NCBI GenBank assembly: GCA_021234155.1
Contig: JAJEKV010000022.1
Coordinates: forward strand, 1,982,728-2,046,727
Source: Isoetes taiwanensis
Lineage: Eukaryota > Streptophyta > Lycopodiopsida > Isoetales > Isoetaceae
Reading direction: 5' to 3'
Length of the DNA: 64,000 nucleotides
A program made the translations under genes and the position numbers. Numbering within the stretch: the stretch's first letter is position 1; every line of letters starts with the position of its first letter. A model generated the notes under the pieces. The model saw only the letters and a list, made by a program, of their open reading frames with translations. It searched no databases and was not told the DNA's origin. Below, piece after piece: positions 53,794 to 64,000 of the stretch.

Positions 53794-54290
53794 GTAACGT
53801 CGATGAAACTCCACAATTTTATCAGGAGCATTAGTCAGGTTCTTCTATTGCTTGATGAGTAACCTTCCCAATCAACAAAGTAATATAATCGGTGATGCAG
53901 AAAGTTGGAGTCCAAAATCTCTCGAACCACGAACTCCTCATGATCATCAATGTCAACTGGTGGTGGCAGCGGAGGAACGTGATCCAGGAAAGGATTAACT
54001 GTGTAGGGCTGGTGAAACATGAAATACTGGATGGAAACGAACAGCTGGAGGGAGTTTGACTTTGAGTCGACCTGAGAACCTGTATATCACATTTTGCAAA
54101 TCCATAGGAGCCCCCAACTATCTCAATCTGTCTCATAACTTGTCCAGAGGCATAATATCAAATGCTTTTGCCAAATCAACAAAGCAGCTATACAGGTCTT
54201 GTCAGTGATTCATGCTATCTTCGATGAAGGTTCACAGAGTGAAAATATGATCAATGGCAGAGTGCCGGGGCTGAAACCCTGTCTGCATCC
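53794..54290 (-). pseudogene. LINE RT plus gypsy chromodomain chimera, copy 2
   Basis: Near-identical to 46823-47345. Minus strand: QTGFQPRHSAIDHIFTL, stop, TFIEDS, SCFVDLAKAFDI, MPLDKL, LGAPMDLQNVIYR, then the gypsy end with PPPVDIDDHEEFVVREILDS. The internal stop after DRLR is shared by both copies, so it predates the duplication. It lacks the poly(A) insertion and has a 12-bp deletion near 54075. Confidence 0.9.
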
Positions 54291-55375
54291 CGGGGGGGTG
54301 CACCTCTATATATGGACAGATGACATGTGCGTTCGAGAGGTCACAGAAAAACCCCTGTATATGGCTTTTTGGAGTAGAAAAACCCATACCATATCTCGCA
54401 TGCCTACAGTTGTCTACATACAAAGATGATATGTAGAAAGTCCATGTCACCCATATAATACGTGCATGACATCTAACAAGCTTTTATTTTTATTTTTATC
54501 CTTTTATAATAACCTCTAACAAGCTTTCATTTTTATCTTTCTGAATTCCTTATTTTTTTTAAACCTTACTCGTATGGCCTTTCAAGAGCATTTAGTTTAG
54601 TTGGATCTTTTATGCCATGTCATAGTAGCCCATATAATTTCAATATTCTCATACTTCATTGAACAAGTATGCATTTCAATCTACAAAGTTAGAACCTTTT
54701 GCACCATAAGGCAGTAAAACTGATTGAGCCTCCTATCTTTATTCTTCTTCTTGAATGAGAAAAATTAAAGGCTGCAACAATAGCAAACTCAGGTTTTTCT
54801 ATTTATGAAATGGCATAACTGTTTTGTTGTCTGACGTGTGAATGTCCCTTCTTCATAGTGTACATCTGGATTCTTCTAGGCCCATGATTCTCCATGCTAC
54901 ACTTCCAACTTTTTTAATCCCCTCCCCAAGCCCGCGTTACTGGTAGTTATTCGTTTTTTTCACCTTTCCATTGTGGAGGTCCACTTTTTAGAGGTCGGAC
55001 CCCTGTCAAATTTTGTAATTAGGTGGCCGGTTTGTTCTAGAGAAGTTGAATTTGGATGATGTGGTGATGGGCGGATGTCCATCTTGTGTGGCCAAATTTG
55101 ATCCGTAGATTTCGGATTGCATGTTCTCGAGTGGGCAAATTGCATATTGTGGCAGCCGGATTGCACACTCTTTGGTGGCATGGAGTTGCTTATCTTTTTT
55201 GTTGTTTTTTTGTATAAATTTGCAACGCAATTAGGATCCCAAAAAAGAATAGAATGAATTTGTTTTTAAGTTATGTAAAGCTACTCTGGAATAGCCATTT
55301 GCTTCAGTCAAATACTCATTTTGTAAGAGCCATGTATTGAAAAATCATACATGTGTGAGGTGTGTTTCCTACCTC
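54291..55375. other. No gene seen
   Basis: A TAACAAGCTTT(C/T)ATTTTTAT repeat occurs near 54474 and 54516. ORFs on both strands are under 80 codons. Confidence 0.35.
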
Positions 55376-55378
55376 TAA

Positions 55379-55800
55379 GGGCCTTTTCATACGATGTCTT
55401 ATAATATATGGCTGTCCCATTTCATATAAGATATCATTTGTGACTCCAAAGCAAAAAATAAGACAAACAATTTTCACACTATAGGGTGTCTTATGTATAT
55501 GAGACACTAACAAATACTAGTATGAAAACCATCACAAAATAAGACCACCTATTATTTTGAATATGACTGATCATTAGAATAAAATAGAATATAAGAAGTG
55601 GTGTCCTATTTTATGGCGGGGAAAGTCCCCGGGTATAAAATAAGACTCCATTGCCCTTACTGAACCTATACGAACCTACCCGAACCTAAATAAGACATGT
55701 CTTATATGGCTCCGTGTGAAAACCAATTCTTCTTAAATGTTGACATGGACCAATAGTACGGCTTAAAATATAAGACACACTAGTCGTGTGAAAAAGCCTC
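55379..55800. mobile_element. Tourist-like MITE, 422 bp, TAA target duplication
   Basis: TAA flanks both sides (55376-55378, 55801-55803). Ends GGGCCTTTTCATACGA and TCGTGTGAAAAAGCCTC are imperfect TIRs, and TGTCTTATA/TATAAGACA continues the pairing. ATAAGAC occurs at least five times inside. TAA plus GGGCC-type ends fit PIF/Harbinger (Tourist). Confidence 0.8.
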
Positions 55801-55924
55801 TAACCCTATGGCAAAAATCCAGGTTCGATTCTTGAAGGATAGTATTTTCCTTTTTAGTGGTCTGGGAGCATTCGCCCAATCTAAGTGTCGAAAAGCTCCA
55901 AAACTGAATAGGACCATTGAATCG

Positions 55925-56310
55925 ATCAGGAATAGAATAGAATAGAATAGTTTTTTTAACGTCCACGGAGAAAAAACAACTAGCCCAAACCTGTTACAGA
56001 ACCAACATTGCTTTTCACCAGATGCCCAGCCAGTGAATACCAACATGTCTCTTGGGCGACTGTTGCTGATACTCTCGGTAGGATCCTTTTAAGAAGTAAA
56101 TTTTTTTCCTCAACATAACGCTGAAAACACATGCTTTTATGTTGTTCTAGATCAAAATGAGCACCTAAACTACTTCGATCTCTGTTTTGCCAAAAGATCA
56201 TGCCAAAAGTTACATATTTTCTGCCTTCTCGTGTTAAATCTTTTGAATATTTTGCAAGAATCAGGTAGACCGACTTTCCAATTATGCAAATGTAGCATCT
56301 TGCCTCACTG
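55925..56310 (-). mobile_element. LINE-like repeat D with (TATTC)n tail
   Basis: On the minus strand it ends CTCCGTGGACGTTAAAAAAA followed by CTATTC repeats (plus-strand AGAAT repeats from 55927). The minus frame 55980-56201 is coding-like (MIFWQNRDRSSLGAHFDLEQ). The tail matches copies A and B; the body differs, so it may be a related family. Confidence 0.55.
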
Positions 56311-57110
56311 ACATTTCTGCAGAGTGTCCTGCATACTCACACTACTAAATGGCAATTGTAATATCATAAACGTAAAGTTCAAACTATATGCTTTGTATTG
56401 TGTTTTCTTTTCTTTGAGGCAAGCCAAGCATTTGGATGAAGAACTTGCTATTGTTCTTTGTCTTGTGTATTTGGATTCTCTCATTTTTATTCCTGATGGA
56501 ATCTAGAGGCTTTATGAGTAACCTTGTGGAGCTAGGCAAATTGCAGATACTCAGCCCACGATAAATTATATTTTATAATCTTGCAGGTTAAGAAGTCGTG
56601 CCAGTTAAGAAGCTTCGTTTACTCCTTAGGCCGGAAATGCCACAAAAAAAAGCCAGAAATACCACATCCCAGACTCTAAATACGTCCGTTCGTCACTAGC
56701 CACTCAAAGGCTATGCATATGCTATCCCATGTGTAGAGGTCTTGCCTATGCTTAAGGAATGCACATAAACTAAGCAGCTTATGTAATAAGAAACGTAGCT
56801 GGAACGAATCATAATGAGCAAGATAACTGCATTAGGTACATGTCTAGCAATGCATATAGTGTGCCGAAGAGCAGATAATATTTTGAGAGTGCACATATGT
56901 ACTTGGCATGTGCTCTTGTCTACATCGATAGTGGTTTCCATGCCAAAATCTTTTACTAAAGCACATGCTATTGTCACTCCATTGCTAATGTTTGCATGCT
57001 CTTCTTTTGTTAGGCTTTTTTCTTTTGTACATCTTTCCATCTCTGACTATGAGGCATTTCCATCATCAACATTAGGCGCGAGATCCATGGCTATGAGACA
57101 TTTCCATCAT
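56311..57110. other. No gene seen
   Basis: Short ORFs only. ATGGCTATGAGACATTTCCA-like words repeat near 57045 and 57087. Confidence 0.35.
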
Positions 57111-57118
57111 TTACATTC

Positions 57119-58160
57119 GCATCGATCCGAGACATCGGATCGCCATTCTAGAATGGGACGAGCATGCATGTCATGCATGCATGCGGGCGGCGCATGCCCG
57201 TTTTAGTTGGGAGTTCGCTATTTCAGGCGCGTTTCTGCATCCACGTCTCATCGGCGCTTCCTCTTCTCTCAGCAGTACCTTATTCTCTTTGAATTGTTTC
57301 CAGGCAGGGGAGGGGCTTCTTCCTGCCTGGTTTAGCCAATTTGGCATATCTTTCATGCTATCCTTTACCGGCCTTTGGCCTCGTCCTGTGACCTTCGTCC
57401 TCGATCCTAGTTTGTAAGGAAGTTCTCTGGTAGTCGGGCGGTTTGTTGGTTTCTTGCGAGTCCCATTCTAGAATCGCATCGATCCGAGACATCGGATCGC
57501 CATTCTAGAATGGGACGAGCATGCATGTCATGCATGCATGCGGGCGGCGCATGCCCGTTTTGGTTGGGGAGTTAAGCTATTTGGTGGCGTTTACGCATCC
57601 ACATCTCATCGGCATTTCCTCTTCTCTCGGTGATTACCTTATTCTCTTTGAACCCACCCTCCCCCCTTCTTTGTTTATTATTTTGTACAAGTTACATTTT
57701 ATCATGTTTTCCACCCATTGGGTGATGCTTTTTCCACCCATTTGGGTGATGCTATTCTCGGTATGTTTTTCGTTTGTTGTGTTGGTGATGTGCAGTCACG
57801 GGTTGGCGGCGGCATCTGTTTCGGCTTCTCCATGCGGGGTTTTGGGGCGATTCTATGCCTTACGTTTGTCTAAGCCCCTTGCGAAGGCTTATCACTAGGG
57901 TTTTTCCTCGAAAACCCGAAGAGTGGGTTTTTAATCCGGTGATAAGCTTTCGGCGGTACATCAACCACTCATCTATTAGCATTGTATTTTTTTGGGGTCC
58001 AAATGATATAATTGGATTTTTCCTTTATTTTTTCGTGGGTAGTTCGTGATGTGTGCGGCTACCCCTCATCCCCATTGTAGAAAATCTCTTTGAGATGAAT
58101 GAGAAGCCTATCTATCACCGTCGGTTTGTTGGTTTCTTGCGAGTCCCATTCTAGAATACA
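57119..58160. repeat. Tandem duplication, period 356 bp, with third partial unit
   Basis: Unit 1 starts CGCATCGATCCGAGACATCG at 57119 and unit 2 at 57475. GTTTGTTGGTTTCTTGCGAG followed by TCCCATTCTAGAAT closes unit 1 (57440-57473) and recurs at 58125-58158. Units carry palindromes ATTCTAGAAT and GCATGCATGCATGC. Confidence 0.9.
57881..57954. other. Hairpin with nested stem
   Basis: GCGAAGGCTTATCAC pairs with GTGATAAGCTTTCGGC, and inside GGGTTTTTCC/AAAACCC is partly complementary. Confidence 0.7.
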
Positions 58161-59970
58161 TCTTAGTGTTTGATAGAGGTTCAATCTATTCCCACAGATC
58201 ACCATAGGGATCACAGAGTAGGAACAAACTATTCATTCTTTGGGGGCACATATATGACCGTGTCTATTATGAAACCAGATTGAGAACCGTTCTTGATTAA
58301 TAAAGCCCAAGAACTGATGGCTTGTATGTGGGAATGAATGCTGCTCCAGTGCAGACATTAGAGTTGTGTGGAGGAGAGAGTGTAGACATTGGAAAGGGAA
58401 CATGTTGAGGTGGGAGTATAGACATCTCCACATTTCCTAGTGGGCTAGGAGCAGGTTGCCTCAGTGTCTGCTGCTACCAGGTCCTTGAAGTTGCATATTA
58501 TAGGGATTGCAGAGTATCCATCTGTCCATCTATCCATATATTTATGCACAATGATCAACATACTTAAATCTAGCTGGAGCATGGAGATTTTGAAGGGTAA
58601 AGTGCAATCTCCAAGATCCCTTGTCCTTTGCAATTAGATAGCAATCTCCAAATTTCTTATTGACCATGAAAAGCGACAGCAGAAGATTGATTCGCCAACA
58701 TTTCTCTGAGTTATGTGCTATTTAACTTGTCTGTTTTTAATGCATTCGTTTTTTCTCCTTTCTATAGGGTATGACCATGAGCTTTATTCCAAGTGTTCTT
58801 TGTCTTTCACTCAGCTATGAGTGGATCTATCGCTCTGGATCCGCCAGGCTCTATATCTATAATCTTGTCCATTATGTCACATGGTATTCTCTCATTTATA
58901 AAGCTCCCATACGTATCTTCAACCAAGGATCTAGTGAAACCAAATTTGGCATTAGGCCCATGCACATCATGCTCAGTGGAAGAGCCAAAATTGTATCTAT
59001 GACAAGAAATGCTACATGGTAGGACAAATAAAAGAAGTAGAGTTTCTCGATGCCAGATTGTGTCACTTGTATCATCTTTTGAATGCAGAGTCAAGGAAAA
59101 CATGAACATGCACAGCTAATAGGTAGTGATTTGCATAAAGATGTGGTCGTATGGACTACGATTTTCAATATGTATGGTGAGTATGGGGGACTACAAGGTG
59201 CACAGAGCATATTATTATATACCCAAACGAACAATGATATTGTGGAATGAAATGAAATGTGTGAAAGTAAAAATAGCTCCTTTGCGCAAATGAGGAAGGC
59301 AATCAAGTTCGTTATCTTGTCAATAATATAACTTTTAGATAGCGAGATTGTGTTCGTCAATGTCAAAACATTGTCTGTTGTATGCAGGAGAAGGATATAT
59401 TTGGAAGGTATTATAATTATCATCCGGCGAAGCATTATTTGCCTGGCAATATACTTGGCCAAGCAATGTGGCACAAGGTGCATGATTTTTACAGGATGCT
59501 TTTCTTATATGACATGAGTCCTTACATATGCTCTCCAATGAAGATATACTAAACACTTACCGTTTTTGCTAAATGAGTGCTACACCTTAGTCTGATCCAT
59601 AAAGGTAGGTTAAGACCACAACACAATATGCCAATATCTCCTTTCAAAACGTTGTTGCAAGTACAAGGCTTGAACATTTAACAGTGCAAAGGGGTTTTTG
59701 TTAAAAAATGCACTTCGTGCAGTTCTGATCTTTGTGAAGAACATGTTCTTCTGGAATGCCATGAAACTTGGCTCCCATCTGCCATATCTTCGTAATATTA
59801 TGTACAGTAGGGCATATAGGCAAGTGCCTAGACCGCCTTCGACGTGCGCTCTAAAAATAATTTGCTTCCACATCTACGATGGTGGGATGTGCAACCATTT
59901 CCCAAAGGTCAAGCGCTTGAGGAGAAGAGATTTTGTATGAACTTACAACTTCTCCTGGAAACTCAACCAC
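58160..59970. other. No gene recognised; one coding-like stretch
   Basis: On the minus strand 58807-59109 (100 codons) reads GSSTEHDVHGPNAKFGFTRS and MDKIIDIEPGGSRAIDPLIA, which looks more protein-like than its surroundings. A plus ORF overlaps it (58771-59022). No family is assigned. Confidence 0.3.
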
Positions 59971-59974
59971 CTCC

Positions 59975-60394
59975 CTATGAGTTGTATATCTTCTGGCTTT
60001 TGTGACTGGCGAACATACCCTCTGGGAAAATTAGGATCTGCTTGAGGACATCTTGAATAGAGGGATGAACGAAACTTAAGACACAATGCACCATCAAATA
60101 GTATGAAGCTTCATTAGAAATGTAGCTCTCAGCTGAGGCAATTATAGGAATATGAGAAAGTAATTGAATGTAATGATCCTCTTCCAACGGATCATGATCA
60201 TCCACATTTTCACCATCTTCCTCGTGTTGATCCTCAAAACTTGCACCATCCTCAATATTTTCAAAAGCAAAATCACTTACAGTTTCGTCCATTTCATACA
60301 GAGATGAATCTGTGGAAGCATCCTCCTCACATCGCTCAAACGTGTCTACATCCGGATCCAGCATGGAGTGAAAGTGCAAGAGAGGAGAAATCAT
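59975..60394 (-). CDS. Hypothetical acidic protein, 139 codons
   Basis: Residues about 12-75 are Asp/Glu-rich (ERCEEDASTDSS, EDGASFEDQHEEDGENVDDH), followed by a mixed helical part (HYIQLLSHIPIIASAESY) and a short basic end. No domain is recognised. It could be an exon of a transposon-encoded or host protein. There is no opposing ORF of similar length, which modestly favours it being real. Confidence 0.35.
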   Translation of the reverse strand: MISPLLHFHSMLDPDVDTFERCEEDASTDSSLYEMDETVSDFAFENIEDGASFEDQHEEDGENVDDHDPLEEDHYIQLLSHIPIIASAESYISNEASYYLMVHCVLSFVHPSIQDVLKQILIFPEGMFASHKSQKIYNS

Positions 60395-60439
60395 TCAAAG
60401 ATGTATAGAACAAATCATAATACCGCATGAAATTTTGAA

Positions 60440-60860
60440 CGGCATATGGAAACCCTTCCTATTCACCTTATGTGGAAACCCTTCCTATTTTCCCTCTTGC
60501 ATGGAAAATAGAAAGGGTTTTCCTACCAAAATAGGAAGGATTTCCATTCAAAATTTGAAATCTAAGGTGACGGTGTACCTGATGTATGTGCCGCCTTAAT
60601 GGAAGGCATCCATGTTGATAAGCGTGATCCATAAAGGCTCATACATATAAGTCTTCTAAAAATAAAATAATGTGGTGGAAACCCTTCCTATTTTCCCTAG
60701 AAACCCTCACCATTATCCAAAGTGGAAATCCTTCCAGTTTTCCTTGGAAACCCGTCCTAATTTCAAGAGTTAAAAATTCGGAAGGTTTCCATGGAAAATT
60801 GGAAGGGTTTCCGTGGAAACCCCCCTGATTGGAAAATCGGAAGGGTTTCCACGAGAGGGC
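60440..60860. repeat. Cluster of GGAAACCCTTCC motifs in both orientations
   Basis: TGGAAACCCTTCCTATTTTC and its complement GGAAAATNGGAAGGGTTTCC occur about ten times in 420 bp, several as facing pairs that would fold back. Variation affects mainly the TATT centre. Confidence 0.85.
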
Positions 60861-60976
60861 AACCCCAATAGGGCGTACATAAAACCATCGATTGTTTGCC
60901 CCATCCAAATAAATAATACAAGTCTTCATTCAGAAGGGAACTTATATGAATCTAGGATATGTATAAGGGAAAGGAA

Positions 60977-61066
60977 GATGGGATCACATTCTGGCGCGGA
61001 GGGAGGGGCCCTGCGACCGGTGGCAGCCGGGAGCGGGCCTCCCACAGTGCCAGAATGTGAGACCAT
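60977..61066. other. 90-nt foldback with GC-rich loop
   Basis: GATGGGATCACATTCTGGCG pairs with TGCCAGAATGTGAGACCATC and the inner GGGAGGGGCCC with GGGCCTCCC. Confidence 0.85.
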
Positions 61067-61492
61067 CTTTCTTTGCCCTACAAAACAGAAGTTGGGATGT
61101 GTTTTTGCCTATTGCTGAAGAAATCTGAAGCAGAAGGTACCGGATTTGAAGCATCTGAAGCTTAAAGTCGGTGATGGCAGCCAACCCCAATCCTTGCTCT
61201 GTTATTTGCTCCTATTCTGAACATGTTCAAGGGTTTTTATTGTGATTTACAGGCGGATGGATGCAGCATCTGCCGAAAGCTTCGCCATAGCCATAAACCT
61301 TCGCCATAGCCAGAAAAAGGGCATCTGCAGAAACCGTGGCCAAAGCCAGAAAGAAGGAAAGAAGGTAACATAAACACTATAACAGATTGATTTGCAAAAG
61401 AGCACTGATTCTTAGCAGAAGAATCGAGTCTGCATAAGTAGAGCCTTCGGAAGAACCTCTTTGAAGCAGACAAGCAGAAGATGCGAGATGCC

Positions 61493-63125
61493 AGTACACA
61501 GAAGCAGAACACCGGTCACCAATGTGAGATATCGGTATATAGAAGAAGAACACCGGTCACCAGAAGTGTTGTTCACCGGCTAAGCGGAATCCTAGAGCCG
61601 ACTTCCATTCCGTGTTGGAGGGAGAGGACACGTGTCGAAAACACAATAAAAACACAGACATGTTTTGTATGTAATAGGAAACCGCCACGGGGAGGAGTTT
61701 CCGTGGCGGAAACTTTCAGGCAGCGCACCACTTGCAGTTGTTTTCGTGGGTGGCGCCGCTTTAAAGTTTCCGCCACCGGAAACTCCAACACGCTTGGTTC
61801 CCTTTACGTGAACCAACCGGGGCGGGGGGGAGGGGAGGGGAGGGGGGAGCCTTAGTTCGTGGATTGAAGTGCGCTAGTTTTTCTAACGCTTTCTTGTTTG
61901 TTTCTTGTAGTGCTCGATAGAGGAAAGCAGATTCTGCTCTGTGATTTTGTTGTTGCTTGGCTTGCATGCAGTGTTAGCCTTGTTACGTATGAAGGTATCT
62001 TGATTTCTTGTTTGATTGCATTTTTCATTCTTGTTTATTTGATTTAGGGCTTATAATTTCGTTGATTTGTATGTTCAGAAGTCGTAGGGGATCTCTGTGC
62101 AAGAAGGGGAATTATCAAGATACCTAAAGGGGCTGTGGAACAGGGGAATGGATCCTTCAAAGTTGTGTCGGAAGGCACATTATCTGCCTTGAAAATTTCT
62201 CAATGGGATAAAATTTCTCAGAGTTGTTTTGATCAATGGGATAATGACTCGAATTTCTTGTGTATAACTGTGTCAAATTATATAAAATATGTTTACTGTC
62301 TTGTCTATATTTTCAATTTTTTGTACAAAACAATACTGGTGGCGCCACCAACAGAACAATACTGGTACACAGAAGCAGAACACCGGTCACCAATATGAGA
62401 TACCGGTATATAGAAGAAGAACACCGATCAGCAGAAGTGTTGTTCACCGGCTAAGCGGAATCCTTGGCCCGACTTCCATTCCATGTTGGAGGGAGAGGAC
62501 ACGTGTCGAAAACACAATAAAAACACATACATGTTTTGTATGTAATAGGAAACCGCCACGGAAACTCCAACACGTGGCGGTTTCCTTACGTAAACAACCG
62601 CCCGGGGAGGGGGGGGGCTTAGTTCGTGGATTTTCTAACGCTTTCTTGTTTGTTTCTTGTAGTTCTCGATAGTATGGAGGAGGAAAGCAGATTCTGCTCT
62701 GTGATTTTGTTGTTGCTTGGCTTGCATGCAGTGTTAGCCTTGTCACATATGAAGGTATCTTGATTTCTTGTTTGATTGCATTTTTCGTTCTTGTTTATTT
62801 GATTTAGGGCTTATAATTTCGTTGATTTGTATGTTCAGAAGTCGTAGGGGATCTCTGTGCAAGAAGGGAAATTATCAAGATACCTAAAGGGGCTGTGAAA
62901 CAGGGGAATGGATCCTTCAGAGTTGTGTCGGAAGGCACATTGTCTGCCTTGAAAATTTCTCAATGGGATAAAATTTCTCAGAGTTGTTTTGATCAATGGG
63001 ATAATGACTCGAATTTCTTGTGTATAACTGTGTCAAATTATATAAAATTGTTTTTACTGTCTTGTCTATATCTTCAATTTTCTGTACAAAACAATACTGG
63101 TGGCGCCGCTAACAGAAGTTTCCAG
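61493..63125. repeat. Two-unit tandem duplication (about 870 and 760 bp)
   Basis: Units start ACACAGAAGCAGAACACCGG at about 61497 and 62369 and end CAATACTGGTGGCGCC at about 62347 and 63108. Unit 2 lacks about 110 bp of GGAAAC/GTTTCCGCC inverted-repeat sequence. Both carry TGTTGGAGGGAGAGGACACG and a TTGCATGCAG site. There is no long ORF. It could be a tandemly duplicated LTR plus leader, but no PBS is found. Confidence 0.88.
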
Positions 63126-63277
63126 AGTGTAAACAAAAATTGGAATCGAGGAGGAAAAAGCCCCCCGTTTACGAATGCAATATCATTAGAGTAGGATATA
63201 GGTACGCAACCTTAATGCTAGTTTTCCTCTCTTTTGTTCGAACGAAAATGCAAAGCTTCTAGAATAATCAGCTCATG

Positions 63278-64000
63278 GCAAAGAATAGAATAGAATAGAA
63301 TAGTTTTTTTATCGTCCACGGAGACCAATCGGCCTATGGGACCCAGAAGGAGCGCAGCAAACTTATTACTGTCCGGGTTAAAAACCCCTTGAAAGGGTTT
63401 TCGAGGGAAAACCGCGGGCGATAATAAGAATGTTGTCAAACCGTACAAGTATACATCATCATGAAATAAATGTGTATGTACATGTCAAGTGCGTGCCGAG
63501 GACATAGCTGATCTCGCATGTCCATGACCTCCCCGGAAGGTATGATCCTAGCATCCGCATGCGGATGCCGCGTGCTCAATGTCACATGTAGCGGTGGCGG
63601 GCGCGACCAACTTCAAAGCAAAGCGTCCGGATTTGATCATATCTTTGGGCAACTTTGAAGGGTATGAGATTCATCCTCAATGACTCCCATTTGGCAAAGA
63701 TTGATGAGCACGCCCCGACGTGGCTCACCAATCCATCCGTCATGTCTCACCGAAGATGATGTGCCCATGTGCGAATGGAGGCAATGAGTCTGCGTCTTTT
63801 CATGGGCAAGTGGGTGCGCAGGTAGCATTGTGGGCCTCGTTCCAATGTGGGATTTATGTGGCGCCGGTAGTGTCTTTGTCTTGACCTGCTTCAAGGCGCT
63901 GGCATCCCAAAGCTTGCCGATGAAGCAAGCGCCAAGATATTGCCTCAAGCTATGGCGATCGCCTCTGCTTGCACATGTATGCACTGTGCTCTCGCACATT
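63278..64000 (-). mobile_element. LINE-like repeat, copy B, with (TATTC)n tail, open at the window edge
   Basis: Minus strand: a frame of 120 codons (63637-63999) with AHEKTQTHCLHSHMGTSSSV, then LCQMGVIEDESHTLQSCPK, a C-x8-H-x4-C knuckle like those near the C termini of LINE ORF2 proteins. A stop-rich 3' UTR follows, then CCGTGGACGATAAAAAAACT and ATTC repeats (63280-63303). The best-preserved copy of the family seen here. Confidence 0.7.

Noticed and set aside
55500-55525. CTAGT near 55517 as a Helitron end
   Set aside because: No subterminal hairpin precedes it, and it lies inside the Tourist-like MITE.

Overview
This 64-kb window is nuclear DNA of a land plant with a large, repeat-rich genome. 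The evidence is plant-type L1 LINEs (DUF4283-like ORF1 plus endonuclease/RT/zf-RVT ORF2), a Ty1/copia element primed by initiator tRNA-Met, Ty3/gypsy chromodomain fragments, Helitron ends and several MITEs. A seed-free vascular plant is possible, but nothing here fixes the species. I see no intact host gene. Host coding signal is limited to fragments: an F-box-like N terminus (about 10.45 kb), pieces with a DGNHR motif (28.4-29.9 kb), and an exon-like Cys-rich segment present twice (48.7 and 52.1 kb).

Layout. 0-1.6 kb: 3' end of a plus-strand LINE whose tail carries a ladder of hairpins, followed at once by a 410-bp MITE. 4.4-5.8 kb: tandem repeats. 6.67 kb: Helitron 3' terminus. 6.8-9.95 kb: decayed LINE, minus strand. 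10.4-10.8 kb: F-box-like fragment cut by a MITE end. 12.98-18.03 kb: a young, complete copia element (LTRs differ at two sites, 5-bp target duplication) disabled by one stop and one frameshift. 19-25 kb: duplicated arms, a 19-bp/57-bp minisatellite, an AT-rich minisatellite and a long hairpin. 25.2 kb: LTR-retrotransposon PBS remnant. 25.9-26.4 kb: ladder of GTCGG-palindromes. 28-30 kb: gene fragments split by a LINE 3' end. 30-31.7 kb: purine-rich tract. 32.0-33.3 kb: four foldback structures.

34.0-40.6 kb holds a full-length minus-strand LINE bounded by a perfect 16-bp target duplication, with an extra upstream reading region made of two related modules. 42.05-45.17 kb is a non-autonomous Helitron (minus strand) that splits an older repeat. 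It contains a 1.3-kb polypyrimidine tract and a second copy of the MITE. 46.4-54.3 kb is a segmental-duplication cluster in which fragments of a LINE RT and a gypsy chromodomain are fused. Paired copies show filled and empty sites for a 251-bp MITE and for an insertion that is almost pure poly(A). 55.4-64 kb contains a Tourist-like MITE, tandem duplications, foldbacks and LINE-like repeats with (TATTC)n tails.

The elements do not form one pathway. The window is best read as a record of layered transposition, in which insertion order can be worked out from target duplications and empty sites.
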